From assembly GCA_900472395.1 (NCBI GenBank), contig UCHV01000014.1, forward strand, positions 1-64,000: a DNA stretch of 64,000 bases, given 5' to 3'. The notes below the pieces were generated by a model. That model had not been told where the DNA came from. It did no database searches and was given only the letters and a program-made list of their open reading frames with translations. Shown here piece by piece: positions 55,919 to 64,000 of this stretch. The stretch's first letter is position 1; each line of letters begins with the position of its first letter. This DNA comes from Hyphomicrobiales bacterium. GTDB taxonomy: Bacteria > Pseudomonadota > Alphaproteobacteria > Rhizobiales > Rhizobiaceae. The translations under genes and the position numbers were made by a program.

Positions 55919-56779
55919 TCAGATTTTCAGGAGATGGCGGCGGGCTTCAAACAGCATCACTGCCGTCGCCACCGCAAGATTGAGACTGTCCGCCAGACCC
56001 TGCTGCGGGATGCGCACCAGACGTGTGGCCGACTTGGCAAGATTTTCCGGCAGGCCGGACTGCTCGTTGCCCATCAGGATGACGACCGGCTTTTTCGAAT
56101 AATCCACCGTGCGATAATCGACCGAACCGGCCAGATGCGTAGCGACGACTTCCGCGCCTGAATGTTTCTGCCAGGACAGGAATTCATCCACCGAGGCGCG
56201 GATCAAAGGCGTCGCAAAGATCGAACCCATGGTGGCGCGCACGGTTTCCAGCGAAAACGGATCGGTGCATTCGCCGACCAGAATGACACCGGAGGCGCCG
56301 GCAGCATCGGCCGTGCGGATGATCGTGCCGAGATTGCCGGGGTCGCGCACGCGATCCAGCGCCACAAAAGTCTGGCCGTTTTCCGGGCGGATATCCGACA
56401 GTCGCGTCCAGCGGCTTTCAAAAATACCGACGACCATCTGCGGATTGTCGCGGCGGGTGATCGAGGACAGTACCTTTTCGCTGACTTCCAGCACGAGGCC
56501 ACCATTGGCGACGGTTTTTGTTGCCACCTGTTCGACCAGCGGCTTGCCCTTGGCGGCCTTGGCATAAACCAGAGTGCGGATCTTCCAGCCAAGCTCCAGC
56601 GCATCGATGACCAGTTTCAGGCCTTCGGCCATGAAGGTGCCGGTCTCTTCGCGGGTCTTCTTGTCGGACAACGCCTTGATGTCCTTGACGATCGGATTGG
56701 CGAGACTGGTGACTTCCTTCACCTGGCCAACGCGGCGCGGGCTTTCCCGCCTGAAATCGGAACGATAGTCTTCGGTCAT
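55919..56779 (-). CDS. SpoU-family RNA 2'-O-methyltransferase
   Basis: This 286-residue TrmH/SpoU methyltransferase has a trefoil-knot SAM site and an N-terminal substrate-binding domain (about 20-110). The three SpoU motifs are visible: [20 protein letters not shown], the [12 protein letters not shown] loop, and [19 protein letters not shown]. It is most like rRNA ribose methyltransferases of the RlmB/TsnR type; the exact nucleotide cannot be assigned. Its start overlaps the upstream methyltransferase gene by four bases (ATGA). Confidence 0.9.
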   Translation of the reverse strand: MTEDYRSDFRRESPRRVGQVKEVTSLANPIVKDIKALSDKKTREETGTFMAEGLKLVIDALELGWKIRTLVYAKAAKGKPLVEQVATKTVANGGLVLEVSEKVLSSITRRDNPQMVVGIFESRWTRLSDIRPENGQTFVALDRVRDPGNLGTIIRTADAAGASGVILVGECTDPFSLETVRATMGSIFATPLIRASVDEFLSWQKHSGAEVVATHLAGSVDYRTVDYSKKPVVILMGNEQSGLPENLAKSATRLVRIPQQGLADSLNLAVATAVMLFEARRHLLKI

Positions 56780-58014
56780 TTCGGCACCCAGCGGGAAAAG
56801 AGGGAGGTGGAGAGCGCGCGCTCATGGCTTTTGCCGTCAATTCCGGCTTCGCGGATGACGAGTTCGCCGGATTCGACGACGCCACCGGCGCCACGCATGG
56901 TTTCGCGCATCAGCTCATGAATGGAATAGAAGCTGGCGCGGATGGAATAGGCGGTCAGCACAAGGCCCACGGCTTTGGGCGAGAGCAGTTCGCGGCAGAT
57001 ATCCAGCATGTTCGGCAGGTGCTCGAACAGGTGCCAGACCTCGCCATTCGGCCCGCGCCCGAATTTCGGGGGGTCGGTGAGGATGATGTCGTATTTGCTG
57101 CCACGACGTTCCTCGCGCTGGATGAACTTCATGGCGTCCTCGCAGATCCAGCGGATCGGCGCGCGCTCAAGCCCGGCCAGCGACTGGTTCTCGCGCGCCC
57201 AACCGATCGCCTTTTTCGAGGCATCGACATGGGTAACCTCGGCACCGGCACCGGCGGCCACCAGCGAGGCCACACCGGTATAACCGAAGAGGTTCAGAAC
57301 CTTCAGCGGACGATCAGCCTTTTCCTGTTGTTCCTTGACCCATGCCCAGTGAACGATCTGTTCCGGGAACACACCGACATGGCGGAAGGACGTGAAACGA
57401 CCGAGGAAATCGATGCCGAGCAGCGACAGCGGCCACGTTTCGCCGAGCGCTTCCTTGGGGAAACGCCAGCGGCCCATGCCGTCCTCGTCGGTATCGCCGG
57501 TGAAAACCGCATCGGCATTGTCCCAGACATGGTCGGGAAGCGACGGCTTCCACAGTGCCTGCGCTTCTGGACGCACGATACGATAGGGACCGTATTGCTC
57601 GAGCTTCAGCCCGTTGCCGGTGTCGATCAGGTGAAAATCACCGGCGCCGGTGGATTCGAGAATGACCGGAATACGCTCGGGCGGACGTTCACCGTTGCGC
57701 TCGATCATAGGGCGCTGTTCGGCGGTCGCTGCCTGCCGTGCTTCGGCTTCACGCAGATTGCCGAATTGCGCGTGTTCGCTGCGCTGAGGACGCGGTTTTG
57801 CCTCGCTGCGCTGCTCCATAGGGCGGGCGGCCTTGAAAGGCTTCGCGGCAGGGCGTTCACCGTGAGCCACACCTGCCGGTTTGCCGGATTGCCGGGCGAC
57901 AGGCTTGGCAGCCGCTTTTCCTGCGGACTGGCCGGGGCCCTTGCCGGCGGACTTGCCGGCAGGTTTTGCGCCAGCGCGCGCTCCCGGGCGTCGTTCCTTG
58001 TTCTTCATGATCAT
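56776..58014 (-). CDS. Class I SAM-dependent rRNA methyltransferase with low-complexity N-terminus
   Basis: This 412-residue methyltransferase has its catalytic domain at about 165-410: VLNLFGYTGVASLVAAGAGA as the SAM loop, THVDASKKAIGWARENQ, and TDPPKFGRGP as the catalytic motif. It is related to the RlmI/RlmK type that methylates rRNA bases. Residues 1-110 are a basic low-complexity tract of Lys, Ala, Gly and Pro, likely disordered and RNA-binding. The gene starts at the head of the minus-strand run that includes the SpoU gene and lspA. Confidence 0.87.
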   Translation of the reverse strand: MIMKNKERRPGARAGAKPAGKSAGKGPGQSAGKAAAKPVARQSGKPAGVAHGERPAAKPFKAARPMEQRSEAKPRPQRSEHAQFGNLREAEARQAATAEQRPMIERNGERPPERIPVILESTGAGDFHLIDTGNGLKLEQYGPYRIVRPEAQALWKPSLPDHVWDNADAVFTGDTDEDGMGRWRFPKEALGETWPLSLLGIDFLGRFTSFRHVGVFPEQIVHWAWVKEQQEKADRPLKVLNLFGYTGVASLVAAGAGAEVTHVDASKKAIGWARENQSLAGLERAPIRWICEDAMKFIQREERRGSKYDIILTDPPKFGRGPNGEVWHLFEHLPNMLDICRELLSPKAVGLVLTAYSIRASFYSIHELMRETMRGAGGVVESGELVIREAGIDGKSHERALSTSLFSRWVPK

Positions 58015-58167
58015 TTTTCCCGAGCACGATCAGGCCGATCCGGTCGGGCCTTCCTTTATCTGGCGTGCAAATAGCATTGCCGCGCCCCTTGGCAAAGAGC
58101 TTTCCCTTTCGCAGATAGATGACAAAAGACAACGAGGCGGATTAACCCGCAAAAAAAGGAGATGCCC

Positions 58168-58623
58168 ATGGACGTGACCGGCGAGGAACGCATTGCAGCG
58201 CCACGCGACAAGGTATGGGCAGGCCTCAACGATGCGGATATATTGAAACGCTGTATTCCCCACTGCAAAAGCCTCGAATGGCAATCCGACAGCGAGTTGG
58301 TGGCCGTCATCCGCATCAAGCTGGGACCGATCGCCAGCAATTTTTCCGGAACGATCACGCTCTCGAATGTGAATGCACCGGCAAGCTACCGGCTTTCGGC
58401 GGCCGGCAAGGGCGGCATTTTGGGATTTGCGCAAGGGGCGGCAGATGTGGAACTCATCGAAGACGGCAACGAGACTATTCTGCGTTATGTCGCCGCAGCT
58501 GAGCTCGGCGGACGACTGGCCCAGCTTGGCGCCAAGCTGATCGGCGCCGCCACACAGCGGCTGGCAGCGCGTTTCTTTTCGGATTTCAATGATGCGGTGA
58601 GCGGGAAGCAGGCCGAGGCCTGA
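58168..58623 (+). CDS. CoxG-like SRPBCC family protein
   Basis: This 151-residue protein is of the carbon monoxide dehydrogenase subunit G (CoxG) family, which has a START-like (SRPBCC) fold with a hydrophobic pocket. Typical parts are GEERIAAPRDKVWAGLNDA, CIPHCKSLEW, and a core ending in GGRLAQLGAKLIGAATQRLA. CoxG anchors CO dehydrogenase to the membrane in Oligotropha, but no cox genes are here, so another ligand-binding role is possible. The ATG at 58168 has a GGAG site six bases upstream; the ATG at 58162 is too close to it. Confidence 0.87.
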   Translation: MDVTGEERIAAPRDKVWAGLNDADILKRCIPHCKSLEWQSDSELVAVIRIKLGPIASNFSGTITLSNVNAPASYRLSAAGKGGILGFAQGAADVELIEDGNETILRYVAAAELGGRLAQLGAKLIGAATQRLAARFFSDFNDAVSGKQAEA

Positions 58624-58644
58624 TCGACATCAGATCGCCCAGCC

Positions 58645-58977
58645 TTACTTGACGCGCAACTGCTTCGCCTCTACCGGCGAGATCGATGGCTTGCCGTTCT
58701 GCTGCCATTTCATGGCTTCACGTGCTTCGGTGCGGGCCTGCTTGCGATAACGGCCCTGGTTCCACCAGGTCACGGATGCGCCGACGGCCATGCCAAAAAT
58801 GACGGCGAGAAAGAGGAAGGCGAAAAGCGGTGCCGACACCGACAATACGCTATCCTGCGGCTGGAAAGGATTGAGCGCGAGCGTCACGCTCTGTCGATTG
58901 GCCACGCACAGCACGACCAGCAAAATGCCGAGCGGTACAAAAATCACGAGATTGGCGATTTTCCTGACCTTTGTCAT
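58645..58977 (-). CDS. LapA-domain (DUF1049) membrane protein
   Basis: This 110-residue inner-membrane protein has two helices at about 9-28 and 47-69, followed by a cytoplasmic basic tail. It belongs to the LapA family, linked in E. coli to control of lipopolysaccharide assembly through LapB; no lapB is nearby. It lies downstream of ihfB, an order also seen in other alphaproteobacteria. The ATG at 58977 is preferred because of the GAGAGG site; an upstream ATG at 58989 is possible. Confidence 0.85.
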   Translation of the reverse strand: MTKVRKIANLVIFVPLGILLVVLCVANRQSVTLALNPFQPQDSVLSVSAPLFAFLFLAVIFGMAVGASVTWWNQGRYRKQARTEAREAMKWQQNGKPSISPVEAKQLRVK

Positions 58978-59101
58978 GGTCCCTCTCATAATTTCTGCAT
59001 TGGTAGAACAGCGGTCTCAGCCGGCGACCGCCACAACGATCGCCCTCATGAACTAGGTTCTAAAATCCGATTTTCAAGCGAGGCGACTGGCCGCGTTCGC
59101 C

Positions 59102-59407
59102 TCAGTCGGCATCTTCTTCGTCGGCCAGATCGGGATTCAGCCGCTCGCGCAGCTCCTTTCCGGTCTTGAAGAAGGGGACCCACTTTTCCTCGACAAACAC
59201 TGTTTCGCCGGTGCGCGGGTTGCGGCCGGAGCGCGACGGGCGGTTTTTGACGGAGAATGCGCCAAAACCGCGCAGTTCCACGCGGTTGCCACCGGCGAGC
59301 GCGTCGGTGATTTCGTCGAGGACGGCGTTGACGATGTTTTCCACGTCACGGTGATAAAGATGCGGGTTGCGGGCCGCGACGATCTGCACCAATTCCGACT
59401 TGATCAC
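59102..59407 (-). CDS. ihfB: Integration host factor subunit beta
   Basis: IHF beta pairs with IHF alpha to bend DNA by about 160 degrees at specific sites, helping sigma-54 promoters and other processes. The 101-residue protein has the DNA-binding arm [19 protein letters not shown] at 47-65, with the conserved RxGRNPxTG. The tail is acidic ([11 protein letters not shown]). The start is GTG. sppA lies upstream on the same strand with 24 bases between. Confidence 0.96.
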   Translation of the reverse strand: MIKSELVQIVAARNPHLYHRDVENIVNAVLDEITDALAGGNRVELRGFGAFSVKNRPSRSGRNPRTGETVFVEEKWVPFFKTGKELRERLNPDLADEEDAD

Positions 59408-59431
59408 GATCTTCCCCCAGAAATCATTGAA

Positions 59432-60391
59432 TTATCTATCACTACCAACCTGCCAAACGGAAACGAGACCGTCAAGGAACAACTTATCGCCGCCCCACTG
59501 CCGCATGGCTTCCGGCGAAAGATCGGTATCGATGCCCAGCAGGCGGGCGAAATAGCTGATGGCCAACGGAAACGGGAGGAGCGAACCCTCGTCCTTCTTT
59601 TTCCAGTCCAGCACCGGCAGGTTCTTCGAGACACCCTTGGTATCGAGCCAGTTGCGAATTTCCTTCTCGCCGCCAAGCTGGTCGATCAGCTTGACCTTCA
59701 GCGCCTGGCGGCCGGTAAAGATCGAACCGTCGGCAAGCTTCAGCGTTTCTTCGCGGGACAGGCCGCGACGTTCCGCCACCAGATCCACGAACCAGTCGTA
59801 ACTGTCCATGATCATCGAACGGATCATCGTCTTGGCTTCTTCGCTGGCGGGATGGAAAGGCGAAGGTTCGGCCTTTAGCGGTGTCGACTTGATGGCTTCC
59901 AGCGAAACGCCGAGCTTTTTCATCAGCTCCTCGACCTGCGGATACTGAAAGATGACACCGATCGACCCGGTGATCGAGCTTTCGCCGGCGATGATCATGT
60001 CACCGGCAGAGGCAACCATGTAACCGGCAGAGGCGGCAAGTGTGCGGATATCGGAGACGACCGGCTTCTTTTCGGAAATGGCGCGGATGGCCTTGAAAAT
60101 GCGTTCACCGCCGTAGGTAGTGCCGCCCGGCGAGGTGATGGAAATGATCACCGCCTTGACCTGATCGTTGCTGGCGATCCTGTCGAGCCTTTCGAGAAGC
60201 TCGGTATTGTCGGTGATCATGCCGGAAATTTCGACGCGCGCCACATGCGGGCGCACCGTGCCCTGCTGATCGCCAGCGGCAAAACGGTAGAGCGCGAAAC
60301 CGATGGCAACGACGAGAACGAACGCCGCGATACGCCAGAAGGTCAGCTTGCGACGCAGACGCCTGCGATCGGCATAGGCCATTTGATCCAT
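59432..60391 (-). CDS. sppA: Signal peptide peptidase SppA
   Basis: SppA degrades cleaved signal peptides in the inner membrane. This is the short single-domain type of 319 residues with a membrane helix at about 18-36. The catalytic Ser is Ser121 in AASAGYMVASAGD, and the Lys is in the IKSTPLKAE segment (168-175). The SPGGT motif at 88-91 is also conserved. It precedes ihfB on the minus strand and is divergent from lptC. Confidence 0.93.
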   Translation of the reverse strand: MDQMAYADRRRLRRKLTFWRIAAFVLVVAIGFALYRFAAGDQQGTVRPHVARVEISGMITDNTELLERLDRIASNDQVKAVIISITSPGGTTYGGERIFKAIRAISEKKPVVSDIRTLAASAGYMVASAGDMIIAGESSITGSIGVIFQYPQVEELMKKLGVSLEAIKSTPLKAEPSPFHPASEEAKTMIRSMIMDSYDWFVDLVAERRGLSREETLKLADGSIFTGRQALKVKLIDQLGGEKEIRNWLDTKGVSKNLPVLDWKKKDEGSLLPFPLAISYFARLLGIDTDLSPEAMRQWGGDKLFLDGLVSVWQVGSDR

Positions 60392-60676
60392 GGTTTTTTC
60401 CTCGTCACTTTCGACAGGTCCTAGAACCTTTCCGCAAGAAAAGGAACCGGAACGATAAAAATCAAGGGTCGCCGCGCCTGGGAGGCAATGAAAAAGACCA
60501 TGTGACGCAACCGCTTGGCAGAAGGCCGATCACCGGGTACACGTATTTGTGTCGTCCATTATTGTTTGTTGATGATTAATCGCCATATTCGGGGTTCAGG
60601 ACGCCGGCTGCCCAAGCGCCGCGGCCCTTCATCGATAAAGAATGCGGACGCATAACCGACTGCCTGGAGAATCCCG
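60392..60676. other. Intergenic region between sppA and lptC
   Basis: About 285 bases of divergent promoter region. Bases 60540-60600 are AT-rich (TTATTGTTTGTTGATGATTAATC), which fits a promoter. I see no gene or clear structural RNA in it. Confidence 0.4.
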
Positions 60677-61342
60677 CTGCAGACCCTTACTCAATCCGGC
60701 CCCGCTAACGACGCAGTGCTGCGACAGGCCAGAGCCTACAAGCTGGCACTGGCGCATTCGGCGCGCGTGAAGAAGCTGAAGGTGCTGTTGCCGATCGCTG
60801 CGCTGATCATTTCGCTGCTCTTCATCGGCGTGTCTTTCCTGCGTACTTTCCTGCCTGAAAACCTGACGATCCAGAGCGCCAAGATCGAGGACGGCAAGAT
60901 TGTCATGGAAAGCCCGGCGATTGCCGGCCGCAATGACGATGGCGTCAGCTATTCGATGACGGCGACACGGGCGCTGCAGGATCTGCAAAACCCCAACATG
61001 ATCTCGCTCGAAAACGTCAAGGCAGCGATGCCGATGAGCAAGGAAGTGATTGCCCGCGTGATCGCAAGCGCCGGCATATTTGACCGCGCCACCGACCGCA
61101 TGCAGCTGACGGCACCTTTCGACGTCAATCTGAGCAATGGCCTGACCGCAAAGTTTCAGTCCGCCAACATGGATGTAAAGGCCGGAACGCTTGATACGCC
61201 CGACACTATAACAATCTCCACTCCGGAAGCGTCTATTGTTGCAGACTCGATGAAGATAACGGATAAGGGGAAAACCATTACCTTCACGGGCGGGGTCCGG
61301 GTCGATCTCGAAGCCGCCTCGCTCAACAACCAAGATAAATAG
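60677..61342 (+). CDS. lptC: LPS export protein LptC
   Basis: LptC receives lipopolysaccharide from the inner-membrane transporter LptB2FG and passes it to LptA. A membrane helix with SARVKKLKVLLPIAALIISL near the N-terminus is followed by a periplasmic beta-jellyroll. The only standard start in frame is GTG at 60716 (208 residues), which lacks a ribosome site. A CTG at 60677, preceded by GGAG seven bases away, would give an N-terminus resembling relatives (221 residues). The earlier in-frame stop at 60653 blocks any further extension. The CTG start is an inference. Confidence 0.83.
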   Translation: MQTLTQSGPANDAVLRQARAYKLALAHSARVKKLKVLLPIAALIISLLFIGVSFLRTFLPENLTIQSAKIEDGKIVMESPAIAGRNDDGVSYSMTATRALQDLQNPNMISLENVKAAMPMSKEVIARVIASAGIFDRATDRMQLTAPFDVNLSNGLTAKFQSANMDVKAGTLDTPDTITISTPEASIVADSMKITDKGKTITFTGGVRVDLEAASLNNQDK

Positions 61343-61351
61343 AGCCCGGCC

Positions 61352-61900
61352 ATGACCCTTCGCCGTTTCCTGACCACGATGACCGTCCCGGCTGCACTCG
61401 CTGCCTGTTTCCTGGCCGGCTCGGCGCTGGCGCAATCTTCTACCCGCATGGAAGGCATGACGCTTTCCAACGACAAGCCGATCCAGATCGAAAGCGATCA
61501 GCTTGAAATTCAGGACACGGAGAAGAAGGCTTATTTCACCGGCAATGTTCGCGTTGTGCAGGGCACGACGACGATGCGCGCCGGCAAGATGACGGTGCTT
61601 TATCTTGGCGAGGGTTCGTCCGTGACTTCGGGCAACACGCAGATCGACAAGATCTTTCTCGATGACACCGTTCACCTGACTTCGGGCGAGCAGAATGCCA
61701 CGGCAGACAAGGGCGAGTTCCAGATGGCATCGCAGACCTTCGTGCTGACGGGCAAGCAGGTCGTGTTGTCGGATGGGCCGAACGTTTTCAAGGGCTGCAA
61801 GCTGACCGTGCTGATGAAGACCGGCGAAGCAAAGCTGACACCCTGCTCCAGCGGTCGCGTGCAGATCCTGCTCGACCCGAAATCGAAGCCACAGCAGTAA
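61352..61900 (+). CDS. lptA: LPS transport periplasmic protein LptA
   Basis: LptA forms the periplasmic bridge that carries lipopolysaccharide to the outer membrane. The 182-residue protein has a signal peptide at about 1-27 (cleavage after SALA) and the OstA/LptA domain (PIQIESDQLEIQDTEKKAYF, then FTGNVRVVQGTTTMRAGKM). It lies 9 bases after lptC and 9 bases before lptB. Confidence 0.95.
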   Translation: MTLRRFLTTMTVPAALAACFLAGSALAQSSTRMEGMTLSNDKPIQIESDQLEIQDTEKKAYFTGNVRVVQGTTTMRAGKMTVLYLGEGSSVTSGNTQIDKIFLDDTVHLTSGEQNATADKGEFQMASQTFVLTGKQVVLSDGPNVFKGCKLTVLMKTGEAKLTPCSSGRVQILLDPKSKPQQ

Positions 61901-61909
61901 TCGCGCCCA

Positions 61910-62707
61910 GTGAAGAAAATTTTCGCCAAACAGCCGAAGCCCGGCCAGCCGGAACCTTTCGACCCGCGTGACAAGGCGCGTTACGAAGGCACGCTGATTG
62001 CCCATGGGCTGACCAAGACTTACGACTCGAGACGCGTCGTCAACGGCGTGTCGCTGGTCGTGCGCCGGGGCGAGGCCGTCGGCCTGCTCGGGCCCAACGG
62101 TGCGGGCAAGACCACCTGTTTCTACATGATCACCGGCCTGGTCGGCGTCGATCTCGGCATGATTGCCATCAACGGCAATGACGTGACGCGCATGCCGATG
62201 TACCGTCGCGCGCGCCTCGGTGTCGGCTACCTGCCACAGGAAGCGTCGATCTTTCGTGGTCTGACGGTGGAAGAAAACATCCTTGCCGTTCTGGAAGTAC
62301 ACCAGAAGGACAGGAAACTGCGTGCCCGCAAGCTGGACGAGCTGCTCGAAGAATTTCACATCGAACGCTTGCGCAAATCGCCGGCCGTTGCGCTTTCGGG
62401 TGGTGAACGCCGCCGCCTGGAGATTGCCCGCGCATTGGCCACCGATCCGGCCTTCATGCTCCTGGACGAACCTTTTGCCGGCGTCGATCCGATTTCGGTA
62501 TCCGACATTCAGAACCTCGTGCGTCACCTGACGGCACGCGGCATCGGCGTTCTGATCACCGACCACAACGTCCGCGAGACGCTTGGCCTGATCGACCGCG
62601 CCTATATCATCCATGCCGGCGAGGTTCTGACCCACGGTCGCGCCGACGACATCGTCAACAATGCCGACGTGCGCCGCCTTTATCTGGGCGACAAGTTCAG
62701 TCTTTGA
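61910..62707 (+). CDS. lptB: LPS export ABC transporter ATP-binding protein LptB
   Basis: LptB is the ATPase of the LptB2FG complex that extracts lipopolysaccharide from the inner membrane. The 265-residue protein has Walker A GPNGAGKTT, the signature LSGGERRRLEIARAL, Walker B MLLDEPFAG, and the H-loop ITDHNVRETL. The start is GTG at 61910. The residues ahead of the ABC core (about 1-25) are longer than in E. coli. rpoN follows, the usual order in proteobacteria. Confidence 0.96.
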   Translation: MKKIFAKQPKPGQPEPFDPRDKARYEGTLIAHGLTKTYDSRRVVNGVSLVVRRGEAVGLLGPNGAGKTTCFYMITGLVGVDLGMIAINGNDVTRMPMYRRARLGVGYLPQEASIFRGLTVEENILAVLEVHQKDRKLRARKLDELLEEFHIERLRKSPAVALSGGERRRLEIARALATDPAFMLLDEPFAGVDPISVSDIQNLVRHLTARGIGVLITDHNVRETLGLIDRAYIIHAGEVLTHGRADDIVNNADVRRLYLGDKFSL

Positions 62708-62735
62708 TCGATTCACCCTCAACGGCATGAATTTG

Positions 62736-62756
62736 GCGCCGGCCTGCGGTCGGCGC
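62736..62756 (+). terminator. Hairpin between lptB and rpoN
   Basis: GCGCCGGCC and GGTCGGCGC form a nine-base-pair stem (one G-T pair) with loop TGC, 28 bases after the lptB stop. No T-run follows, so it may attenuate or protect the mRNA rather than stop transcription. Confidence 0.45.
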
Positions 62757-62866
62757 TTGACCAAACCCATATAAAAAGCAATTTTCGGGCCAAGTGAGAT
62801 TTCTCCGTTACCCAGGACAGAGAAAAATCCACGAGTGGGAGATCGTCCGGGAGTATCGCGTTCGCC

Positions 62867-64000
62867 ATGGCCTTGTCCGCCAGCCTTTTCCTGCGACAGA
62901 GCCAGTCGCTCGTCATGACGCCGCAACTGATGCAGTCGATCCAGCTGCTTCAGATGACGCATTTCGAGCTGAACCAGTTCATCGCGCAGGAGGTGGAAAA
63001 GAACCCGCTGCTCGATTTGTCGCCCAATGACGGGCAAGGTGAAGCAACCGACGCCAACTTCGACAATGCCGGCGATGATCGGGACCGGCACGGCTCCGAC
63101 GATGCCCGCGGCGATGCGGAGACGGACTGGTACGAAACAGGGCGCGAGGATGGCGGCGCCCATATTTCCGAGCAGATCGACGCCAGTTTCGAAAATGTCT
63201 TTCCCGATGACGTGCCGCAGGTTCGCCCCGATGCGCCGGAACTGATGGGGCAATGGAAATCCATGCCGGGTGGCGAAGGCGGCGAGGCTTACGACCTCGA
63301 TGATTTCGTCGCCGGACAGTTGAGCCTGCACGACCATATCGCCCAGCAAATACCGTTTCTGGTGTCCGGGATCGGCGAAAGACTTATTGCGCAGCACCTG
63401 ATCGACCAGCTTGACGATGCCGGTTACCTGCACGCCGATATGCAGGAAATTGCAGACAGGCTGGGCACGGGGCGCGAGGAAGTCGAAGCGGTTCTGGAGC
63501 GGCTGCAAACACTTGATCCACCTGGCATTTTTGCACGTTCTCTGGCGGAATGTCTGGCAATCCAGCTGAAGCAGAAGGATCGCTACGACCCGGCCATGCA
63601 GACGCTGGTGGAGCATCTGGAACTATTGGGCAAACGCGACTTTGCCAGCTTACGCAAACTCTGCGGTGTCGACGACGAGGATCTCCTCGACATGCTGGCC
63701 GAGATCCGCCAGCTGAACCCGAAGCCCGGCAGCGGTTTCGAGACCGGCGTGTCCGAAGCGATCGTGCCCGATGTCGTGGTGCGGTCCGGCGCCGATGGCG
63801 GCTGGGCAATCGAACTCAACCCGGAAACGCTGCCGCGCGTTCTCGTGAACCAGACCTATTTCCAGACGGTCTCTAAAACCGTCGCCAGACGAAGCGAGGA
63901 TCAGGCTTTCCTTTCCGAATGCCTGCAGAGCGCCAACTGGCTGACACGCAGTCTGGATCAGCGCGCCAAGACGATCATGAAGGTGGCATCGGAAATCGTG
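62867..64000 (+). CDS. rpoN: RNA polymerase sigma-54 factor, 5' part
   Basis: RpoN directs RNA polymerase to -24/-12 promoters that need enhancer-binding activators, including nitrogen and nitrogen-fixation genes. The first 378 codons are in the window. Region I is the Gln-rich LRQSQSLVMTPQLMQSIQLL at 9-28, an acidic linker lies at about 50-105, and the core-binding domain begins at about 125 (LSLHDHIAQQIPFL). The DNA-binding HTH and RpoN box lie beyond base 64000. It follows lptB, as in most alphaproteobacteria, and acts in the same network as glnD. Confidence 0.97.
   Translation, partial: MALSASLFLRQSQSLVMTPQLMQSIQLLQMTHFELNQFIAQEVEKNPLLDLSPNDGQGEATDANFDNAGDDRDRHGSDDARGDAETDWYETGREDGGAHISEQIDASFENVFPDDVPQVRPDAPELMGQWKSMPGGEGGEAYDLDDFVAGQLSLHDHIAQQIPFLVSGIGERLIAQHLIDQLDDAGYLHADMQEIADRLGTGREEVEAVLERLQTLDPPGIFARSLAECLAIQLKQKDRYDPAMQTLVEHLELLGKRDFASLRKLCGVDDEDLLDMLAEIRQLNPKPGSGFETGVSEAIVPDVVVRSGADGGWAIELNPETLPRVLVNQTYFQTVSKTVARRSEDQAFLSECLQSANWLTRSLDQRAKTIMKVASEIV

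Noticed and set aside
60629..63616. A 995-codon open frame on the minus strand opposite lptC, lptA, lptB and rpoN
   Set aside because: The plus-strand genes there are unmistakable. The long frame is a by-product of high GC at third codon positions and encodes no recognisable domain.

Overview
This window is a typical chromosome segment of an alphaproteobacterium of the Rhizobiaceae (Agrobacterium, Rhizobium, Allorhizobium and Sinorhizobium group). The evidence is the set of family-typical genes (Mur-type Fur regulator, PraR/PhrR regulator, ornithine-lipid genes olsA and olsB, NADP-type malic enzyme tme, GlnD, DUF1150 and DUF882 proteins), the high GC content, the dense packing and the gene order. 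The run metK, praR/phrR, lnt, corC, ybeY, phoH, miaB, olsA, mur, rimI, tsaB, nfu, trpS, murJ, glnD, mutS, tme, olsB matches, from memory, the order in Sinorhizobium meliloti. I see no tRNA, rRNA, CRISPR array, insertion sequence or prophage.

Layout. 1-935: 5' part of a chemotaxis receptor. 1371-4528: rpmH, rnpA, yidC, engB. 4661-6659: fasciclin protein, anti-sigma and ECF sigma factor, divergent from argB (6812). 7715-10693: ogt, HAD nucleotidase, EF-hand protein, LOG protein. 10821-15808: dapD, dapE and a membrane protein facing truA, fmt and def. 15970-19013: rmuC, a ribokinase, then a small heat-shock gene behind a probable ROSE RNA thermometer and a DUF1150 gene. 19080-32865: a long, almost unbroken minus-strand block from trpS to trmB covering tRNA modification, envelope lipids, YbeY/PhoH, Mn/Fe regulation and methionine activation. 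33524-39787: an M15-like peptidase, murJ, a small accessory cluster with a SUKH immunity-like gene, then glnD.

39846-52171 is the most variable part. It holds an AraC regulator, a VapBC-type toxin-antitoxin pair, a secreted protein of unknown function, uppP, a DUF882 protein, a ParDE pair, mutS, tme, and a Phd/Phd/PemK-like set. Three toxin-antitoxin modules sit in gaps between housekeeping genes, two of them directly beside the divergent mutS-tme pair. 52215-58014: a minus-strand run of two RNA methyltransferases, lspA, a hybrid histidine kinase and olsB. 58168-60391: a CoxG-like protein, LapA-like protein, ihfB and sppA. 60677-64000: lptC, lptA, lptB and the 5' part of rpoN.

Most genes belong to core processes: translation and tRNA/rRNA modification, envelope biogenesis (YidC, Lnt, LspA, MurJ, UppP, LptABC, OlsA/OlsB), nitrogen regulation (GlnD, RpoN), and lysine and arginine synthesis. 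I did not find a clearly new large system. The best candidates for unusual biology are the toxin-antitoxin and immunity insertions with their inverted-repeat operators, the ROSE element before hsp20, a near-perfect palindrome before metK, and a probable non-standard start codon for lptC.
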